19,225 bases of DNA from Pseudomonadota bacterium (GTDB taxonomy: Bacteria; Pseudomonadota; Alphaproteobacteria; Sphingomonadales; Sphingomonadaceae). A program made the position numbers and the translations under genes. Shown piece by piece: positions 14,503 to 19,225 of the stretch. The notes below the pieces were generated by a model. That model ran no database searches. It was not told where the DNA came from and saw only the letters and a program-made list of their open reading frames with translations. The stretch is taken from assembly GCA_023445495.1 (NCBI GenBank), contig JAEXLC010000217.1, forward strand, positions 1 to 19,225, written 5' to 3'. Numbering within the stretch: position 1 is the stretch's first letter; every line of letters begins with the position of its first letter.

Positions 14503-16443
14503 ATGTTGAAGACCAGTTTCGTCTCGCTGCTGGCGATCGCCGCCGCCACGCCGGCCTTCGCGCAGACCGCGGACCAGGCAAGCGATCCGCAGGACACGAT
14601 CATCGTCACCGCCTCGCGCTCGGGCGAGGGCACCGAGCTCAAGGACCTGCCCGCCTCCGCCACGGTCATCACCGCGCAGCAGCTCGACCAGCGCCAGACC
14701 CGCATCGTCTCCGACGTGCTGCGCGACGTGCCCGGCGTCTCGGTCAGCCGGATCGGCGCGATCGGCGGCCAGACCCAGATCCGCATCCGCGGCTCGGAGA
14801 GCAACCACGTCCTCGTCCTGATCGACGGGATCGAAGCGGCGGACCCCTATTATGGCGAGTATGACCTCGGCACGCTGATCGCCGATCCCGCCGCCCGCGT
14901 CGAAGTGCTGCGCGGCCAGCAGAGCTCGCTCTACGGCTCGGACGCGATCGGCGGCGTCATCAACTACATCACGCTGTCGGGTCGCGAGGCGCCGGGCTAC
15001 AGCGCCCGCGTCGAGGGCGGTTCGTTCGGCACGCTCAGCACCGCGGCGCGTGCCGCCGGCGTCTCGGGCGATTTCGACTATGCGGTGTCGGGCAGCTGGT
15101 ACCACACCAAGGGCTATCCCACCGCGCGCGACGGCAGCCGTGACATCGGCTCGGACAATGTCGGCGCGACCACCAAGCTCAACTGGACCCCGGCGGAGAA
15201 CTTCAAGCTGAGCGGCGTGCTGCGCTACAGCTATACCGATGCCGAGACCAACGATGCCGATGCCAATCCGGCCAGCCCAAGCTTCGGCTACACGATCGAC
15301 AGCCCCGGCACCTATTTCACCAACGAAGCGCTTTACGGCCTGCTCAGCGCCGAGCTGACCGCGCTCGACGGCCGCTGGACCAACACGCTCTCGGGCCAGT
15401 TCTCGGACACGACGCGCAAGGGCTACAACGCCTTCGGCTTCAACTATGGCGACAAGGGCCAGCGCTACAAGGGATCGTTCGTGTCGAGCTTCCGCTTCGG
15501 CAGCGATGCGATCAGCCACCGGCTGACCGGCGCGGTCGACTGGGAGCGCGAGCAGTTCCAGAACATCGCGCCGTCGACCGGCTCGCCCTATGACGCCTTC
15601 CGCGGCCGCCGCGACACCGACAATCTCGGCCTGGTCGGACAATATGAGCTGACCGCGGGCGGCTTCACCGGCGGCGCCTCGATCCGCTACGACGACAATA
15701 ACCGCTTTGCCGACACCACCACCTGGCGCGTCCAGGCCGGCTATCGCCTGCCGACCGACACGCGCGTCCATGCCGCCTATGGCACCGGCGTGAAGAACCC
15801 CGGCTATTACGAGCTCTACGGCTATTCGAGCGGCACCTATATCGGCAATCCGGACCTGAAGCCGGAGAAGTCGCAGGGCTGGGAAGCCGGCATCGACCAG
15901 AGCTTCTGGGACGGCAAGGCCGTGATCGGCGCGACCTATTTCGATTCGAAGCTGACGGACGAGATCTACACCAGCTATCCGGCACCCAGCTTCACCGCGA
16001 CGCCGGCCAACCGGACGACGGACTCGAAGCAGCACGGCGTCGAAGTCACCGCCAGCCTGCGCCCGATCCGGCAGGTGCAGATCGAAGCAGTCTACACGCA
16101 TCTCGATGCGACCGAGGACGGCGTCACCGAGGTCCGCCGCCCCGGCGACATCGCCAGCTTCAACGCCACGCTGTTCAGCAAGGACGAGCGTTTCTCGACC
16201 ACGCTGACCGTGCGCTACAATGGCCGGATCGACGACGTCGCCTATACCGACCCGAGCTATGTGCCGGTGCGCGTGTCGCTCAAGCCGTTCACGCTGGTCA
16301 ATCTCAACGCGCAGTACAAGCTGACCGACCGCTTCTCGGTGTTCGGCCGCGTCGAGAACCTGTTCGACGTGAACTATGAGGAAGTGTTCAGCTTCGCCAC
16401 CCCGGGTGCCGCCGCCTATGGCGGCGTGCGCGTGGCGTTCTGA
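14503..16443 (+). CDS. btuB: TonB-dependent vitamin B12 receptor, BtuB-like
   Basis: The product has 646 residues with the start at ATG 14503; the longer open frame upstream runs through the riboswitch and is not coding. The signal peptide covers residues 1-20 (ATPAFA). The TonB-box-like DTIIVTASR (31-39) precedes a plug domain with GVSVSRIGAIGGQTQIRIRGSESNHVLVLIDGIE, the pattern of BtuB and related compact receptors. The barrel ends GVRVAF with terminal Phe. It transports cobalamin across the outer membrane with TonB energy and feeds the BtuF-C-D importer encoded downstream. Control by the riboswitch immediately upstream strongly supports cobalamin as ligand. CobO follows after 20 bp. Confidence 0.93.
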   Translation: MLKTSFVSLLAIAAATPAFAQTADQASDPQDTIIVTASRSGEGTELKDLPASATVITAQQLDQRQTRIVSDVLRDVPGVSVSRIGAIGGQTQIRIRGSESNHVLVLIDGIEAADPYYGEYDLGTLIADPAARVEVLRGQQSSLYGSDAIGGVINYITLSGREAPGYSARVEGGSFGTLSTAARAAGVSGDFDYAVSGSWYHTKGYPTARDGSRDIGSDNVGATTKLNWTPAENFKLSGVLRYSYTDAETNDADANPASPSFGYTIDSPGTYFTNEALYGLLSAELTALDGRWTNTLSGQFSDTTRKGYNAFGFNYGDKGQRYKGSFVSSFRFGSDAISHRLTGAVDWEREQFQNIAPSTGSPYDAFRGRRDTDNLGLVGQYELTAGGFTGGASIRYDDNNRFADTTTWRVQAGYRLPTDTRVHAAYGTGVKNPGYYELYGYSSGTYIGNPDLKPEKSQGWEAGIDQSFWDGKAVIGATYFDSKLTDEIYTSYPAPSFTATPANRTTDSKQHGVEVTASLRPIRQVQIEAVYTHLDATEDGVTEVRRPGDIASFNATLFSKDERFSTTLTVRYNGRIDDVAYTDPSYVPVRVSLKPFTLVNLNAQYKLTDRFSVFGRVENLFDVNYEEVFSFATPGAAAYGGVRVAF

Positions 16444-16463
16444 AGCATCAGGGGGAAGCGGCC

Positions 16464-17072
16464 GTGAAGCAGCGCACCGACGAAGAACACAATGCCAAGA
16501 TGAAGAAGATCCAGGCCGCCCAGGCGAAGAAGATCGCCACCAAGACGGTCGAGAAGGGCCTGGTCATCGTCCATACCGGGCCGGGCAAGGGCAAGACCTC
16601 CGCCGCGCTCGGCATGGCGGTGCGCGCGATCGGGCATGGCATGAGGGTGGGCATGGTGCAGTTCGTGAAGGGTGCGATGGCCACCGGCGAGAAGGCGGTG
16701 TTCGACCGCTTCCCCGACCTGATCGAGTTCAAGCCGATGGGCGAGGGTTTCACCTGGGACACGCAGGACCGCAGCCGCGACATCGCGGTGGCGCGCGAGG
16801 CGTGGGAAGAAGTGAAGCGGATGATCGCCGATCCCGAATATGCGATGGTGATCGCCGACGAGCTCAACATCGTGCTGCGCTACGATTACCTGCCGACCGA
16901 GGAAGTGCTCGAGGCCCTCGCCGCCAAGCCGGCGATGAAGCACGTCATCATCACCGGCCGCAACGCCCCGCAGGCGCTGATCGACGCCGCCGATCTCGTC
17001 ACCGAGATGGCGCAGGTGAAGCACCCCTTCCGCGAGCAGAACGTCAAGGCGCAGGCGGGGATCGAGTTCTGA
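16464..17072 (+). CDS. cobO: Cob(I)yrinic acid a,c-diamide adenosyltransferase (CobO/BtuR type)
   Basis: The 202-residue protein is full length for the CobA/CobO/BtuR family. A lysine-rich N-terminus leads into the P-loop GPGKGKTSAA (39-48). Other family landmarks are VGMVQFVKG, MVIADELNIVLRYDYL and VIITGRNAPQALIDAADLVTEM. It transfers the adenosyl group from ATP to cobalt(I) corrinoids in the cytoplasm, turning imported cobalamin or precursors into the coenzyme form. It uses a GTG start at 16464 after GGGGGAAG. The stop overlaps the next ATG by one base (TGATG), so adenosylation is coupled to uptake. No corrin-ring synthesis gene is visible in the window, so a salvage role fits what can be seen. 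Confidence 0.95.
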   Translation: MKQRTDEEHNAKMKKIQAAQAKKIATKTVEKGLVIVHTGPGKGKTSAALGMAVRAIGHGMRVGMVQFVKGAMATGEKAVFDRFPDLIEFKPMGEGFTWDTQDRSRDIAVAREAWEEVKRMIADPEYAMVIADELNIVLRYDYLPTEEVLEALAAKPAMKHVIITGRNAPQALIDAADLVTEMAQVKHPFREQNVKAQAGIEF

Positions 17073-17929
17073 TGGCTCCGGCCAAGCTCCTGGCCCTGCC
17101 GCTGCTCACCCTGGGCGGTGCGGCGCTCTGGGCCAGCGCCCCCGCATCCGCGCCGCCAACGGGCAAGCCCAAGCGGATCGTCTCGCTCAACCTGTGCGCC
17201 GACCAGCTGATCCTCGCGCTCGCCGATCGCGACCAGATCGCCGGGCTCACCCGCAACGCCACCGACAGCGAGATGTCGGGCGAGGCCGTGAAGGCACGCG
17301 GCCTGCCGGTGCTCAAGAACTCGGCCGAGCAGATCCTCGCGATCGATCCGGACCTGGTCGTCGGCATGCCGGCAAAGCGCAGCGCGGCGATGCGCGCGCT
17401 CAAGGGCCACAAGTACAACATGCTGGACCTCGAGACCGCCAATACGGTCGACGAGATCTATGCCTCGATCCGCCAGACCGCGGTGGCAGTCGGCCATCCC
17501 GAGCGCGGCGAGGCGTTGGTCGCGCGCATGCAGGCCGTGCTCGCGAAGATCGGCAAGCCTGGCGGCGGCAAGGTTGCTGCCTATTACCAGCGCCGCGGCT
17601 TCATGACCGGCACCGGCACGCTGATCGACGACCTGATGCAGCGCATGGGGCTGGTCAACCTGGCCGCCAAGCTCGACAAGCCGCCGCTCTCGCAGCTCAG
17701 CCTCGAGGAGATGGTCGCTGCCCAGCCCGACTATCTCATCGTCGAAAGCGCGACCGACAAGATCGCCGACCAGGGCACCGAGATGCTGCACCACCCGGCG
17801 ATCGCCAACATCCCGCGCATCTCCATCCCCCAGGCATGGACCGTGTGCGGCAGCCCCGCCTATGTCGAGGCCGCCCAGGGGATGGCAGCCCAACTGACCC
17901 GTTATCAGGATCGGACCCACGCCCGATGA
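17072..17929 (+). CDS. btuF: Cobalamin ABC transporter periplasmic binding protein, BtuF-like
   Basis: The product has 285 residues with an N-terminal export signal (KLLALPLLTLGGAALWASAPASA, about 5-27). The mature protein begins RIVSLNLCADQLILALADRDQIAGLT, typical of class III (BtuF/FhuD-type) binding proteins. LLKNSAEQILAIDPDLVVG-like and LSLEEMVAAQPDYLIVES segments are also present. Cys42 and a Cys near residue 267 (WTVCGSP) could form the disulfide seen in this family. It captures cobalamin in the periplasm and delivers it to the permease. The family also binds haem and ferrisiderophores, but the riboswitch and cobO context favour cobalamin. Its stop overlaps the btuC start as ATGA. Confidence 0.88.
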   Translation: MAPAKLLALPLLTLGGAALWASAPASAPPTGKPKRIVSLNLCADQLILALADRDQIAGLTRNATDSEMSGEAVKARGLPVLKNSAEQILAIDPDLVVGMPAKRSAAMRALKGHKYNMLDLETANTVDEIYASIRQTAVAVGHPERGEALVARMQAVLAKIGKPGGGKVAAYYQRRGFMTGTGTLIDDLMQRMGLVNLAAKLDKPPLSQLSLEEMVAAQPDYLIVESATDKIADQGTEMLHHPAIANIPRISIPQAWTVCGSPAYVEAAQGMAAQLTRYQDRTHAR

Positions 17930-18918
17930 CCCTATCCCGTCCCTTGTTGATCGGCGGGCTGCTCGCCCTCACGCTCGTCGCCGCGATCGGATCGCTGCTG
18001 TTCGGCCCGGTCCATCTCTCGCTCGCGCGGATGCTCGCCGCCTTTACCGGGCATGGCGACCGCATCGCCTCCACCATCCTGCTCGAGCTGCGCCTGCCGC
18101 GCATGCTGCTGGGCCTCGGCGTCGGCGCGATGCTCGGCCTCGCCGGTGCGGCGCTGCAGGGCTATCTGCGCAATCCGCTCGCCGAGCCGGCGGTGCTCGG
18201 CACTTCCAACGCCGCGTCGCTCGGCGCGGTGGCGGCGCTCTATTTCGGGCTGGCCGAGCTGCATCCGATCGCGCTGCCGGTGCTTGCGGTGCTGGGCGCA
18301 TTGCTGTCGCTGGTCGGCCTGTCCGCACTCGCCGGACGCTCGGAAAGCCCGCTCACCCTGATCCTCGCCGGCATCGCCATCGCCACCCTGGCGACGGCGG
18401 GAGTGAGCCTCGCGCTCAACCTCTCGCCCAATCCCTTCGCGGCGATGGAGATCATGACCTGGCTGCTCGGCAGCCTTGAGAACCGCTCGTTCGAGCATGT
18501 CTGGATCGCCTATCCCTGCATCGCGATCGGCGCGCTGCTGCTGTTCTGGGACAGCCGGGCGCTCGATGCGCTTACGCTGGGCGAGGACGGCGCGCAGGCG
18601 CTCGGCGTCGACATCCAGCGCACCCGCATCCGCCTGTTGCTCGGCACCGCGATCGGCGTCGGCGGCGCGGTGGCGGTATCGGGCGCGATCGGCTTTGTCG
18701 GGCTGATCGTCCCGCACCTGGTCCGCCCGCTCACCGACCGGAGCCCCTCGGCGATCCTGCTGCCCTCGGCGATCGGCGGCGCGGCGCTGCTGACCTTCGC
18801 CGATCTGGCCGTCCGCCTGATCGACACCAAGAACGAGCTCAAGCTCGGCGTCGTGACCGCGTTCCTCGGAGTGCCGGTCTTCCTGATCCACCTGATGCGG
18901 GAGCGCCGCCTGTGGTGA
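17926..18918 (+). CDS. btuC: FecCD-family ABC permease, BtuC-like
   Basis: The 330-residue protein has about ten hydrophobic helices and the family signatures LRLPRMLLGLGVGAMLGLAGAALQG (56-80), NPLAEPAVLGTSNAASLGA, LLGSLENRSFEHVW and GFVGLIVPHLVRPLTDRSP. The cytoplasmic loop LTLGEDGAQALGVDIQRTR is the coupling helix that contacts the ATPase. It forms the inner-membrane channel of the cobalamin importer. I start it at the ATG at 17926, which overlaps the btuF stop by four bases; earlier in-frame codons are inside btuF. The end overlaps the next start (GTGA), keeping all three transporter parts coupled. Confidence 0.92.
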   Translation: MTLSRPLLIGGLLALTLVAAIGSLLFGPVHLSLARMLAAFTGHGDRIASTILLELRLPRMLLGLGVGAMLGLAGAALQGYLRNPLAEPAVLGTSNAASLGAVAALYFGLAELHPIALPVLAVLGALLSLVGLSALAGRSESPLTLILAGIAIATLATAGVSLALNLSPNPFAAMEIMTWLLGSLENRSFEHVWIAYPCIAIGALLLFWDSRALDALTLGEDGAQALGVDIQRTRIRLLLGTAIGVGGAVAVSGAIGFVGLIVPHLVRPLTDRSPSAILLPSAIGGAALLTFADLAVRLIDTKNELKLGVVTAFLGVPVFLIHLMRERRLW

Positions 18919-19225
18919 ACATCCGTCTCGAACAGGTCGGCGTGTCGCTCGGCAAGCGCCAGGTCGTCCGCAACGCCAGCGCGGGTTTCGCGCCCGGCAC
19001 GCTCACCGGCATCGTCGGCCCCAATGGCGCGGGCAAGTCCACCCTCGCCCGCGCGATGCTGGCGCTGGTGCCGCATGGCGGACGCATCCTCGTCGATGAC
19101 GCGGACGTCGCCACGATGCCGCGCGCCGCGCTGGCCAGGCGCGTCGCCTATCTCCCCCAGGGCCAGACCCTGCACTGGCCGCTCACCGTCGAGCGGCTGG
19201 TCGAGCTGGGCCGCCTGCCGCACCT
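18915..19225 (+). CDS. btuD: Cobalamin ABC transporter ATP-binding protein, BtuD-like, cut by window end
   Basis: A GTG at 18915, overlapping the btuC stop as GTGA, opens a frame that remains open for 103 codons to the window end. The translation MNIRLEQVGVSLGKRQVVRN is the usual start of an ABC ATPase. Walker A GPNGAGKST falls at 35-43 and the Q-loop Gln82 in YLPQGQ. The signature, Walker B and switch His would lie outside the window. It would power the BtuC channel. The family assignment is clear; the cobalamin substrate follows from the operon. Confidence 0.88.
   Translation, partial: MNIRLEQVGVSLGKRQVVRNASAGFAPGTLTGIVGPNGAGKSTLARAMLALVPHGGRILVDDADVATMPRAALARRVAYLPQGQTLHWPLTVERLVELGRLPH

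Noticed and set aside
14497..16101. A minus-strand open frame of 534 codons opposite btuB, and a similar 520-codon one opposite the large TonB receptor (6534-8096)
   Set aside because: Both are mirror frames of well-supported receptors, with low-complexity Ala/Arg/Val/Asp composition and no recognisable domain.

Overview
The window is GC-rich, densely coded DNA that looks like a sphingomonad or close alphaproteobacterial relative. The grounds are the TonB-dependent receptor style (an early VTGIRQSL box and a terminal Phe), the palindromic CACCCCGG...CCGGGGTG intergenic repeat typical of that group, several GTG starts and pervasive stop/start overlaps. This placement is inference; there is no rRNA or other taxonomic marker. 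No tRNA, insertion sequence or CRISPR array was seen.

Left edge (1-883, minus): the start of a YdjI-type SPFH-domain protein that runs off the window. After a regulatory gap come a Tat-exported alpha/beta hydrolase (1183-2196, plus) and a palindromic repeat.

Sugar-acid cluster (about 1183-13721). Two operons diverge from a 211-bp regulatory region at 6392-6602. Leftward run a DHDPS-family lyase, an enolase-superfamily (mandelate racemase type) enzyme, an IclR regulator and an ExuT-like MFS transporter. Rightward run a TonB receptor, a short-chain dehydrogenase, 2-dehydro-3-deoxygalactonokinase (dgoK), a fused KDPGal aldolase (dgoA) plus SMP-30 lactonase, and a secreted BNR_4 beta-propeller protein resembling polysaccharide lyases. 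Together these supply every step of an oxidative De Ley-Doudoroff-type route: sugar to lactone (SDR), lactone to aldonate (SMP-30 half), aldonate to 2-keto-3-deoxy acid (MR enzyme), phosphorylation (DgoK), and cleavage to pyruvate plus glyceraldehyde-3-phosphate (DgoA half). Outer- and inner-membrane uptake and a possible extracellular depolymerase complete it, so it behaves like a small polysaccharide-utilisation locus for an unidentified galacto-configured or uronic-acid-containing glycan. GTTGC-centred sites recur in both the divergent region and the hydrolase promoter, which suggests one shared regulator.

Cobalamin uptake operon (about 14120 to the right edge, plus): a cobalamin riboswitch, then btuB, cobO, and a BtuF-C-D ABC importer, with the last gene cut by the window end. 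The genes from cobO onward are joined by 1-4 nt overlaps. A small unrecognised Pro/Ala-rich membrane-anchored or secreted protein (13779-14048) lies between the sugar cluster and the riboswitch.

The least ordinary items are the single-polypeptide aldolase-lactonase fusion, the GTTGC operator set with its three-arm alternating inverted repeats, and the atypical active-site residues of the DHDPS-like and MR-like enzymes.
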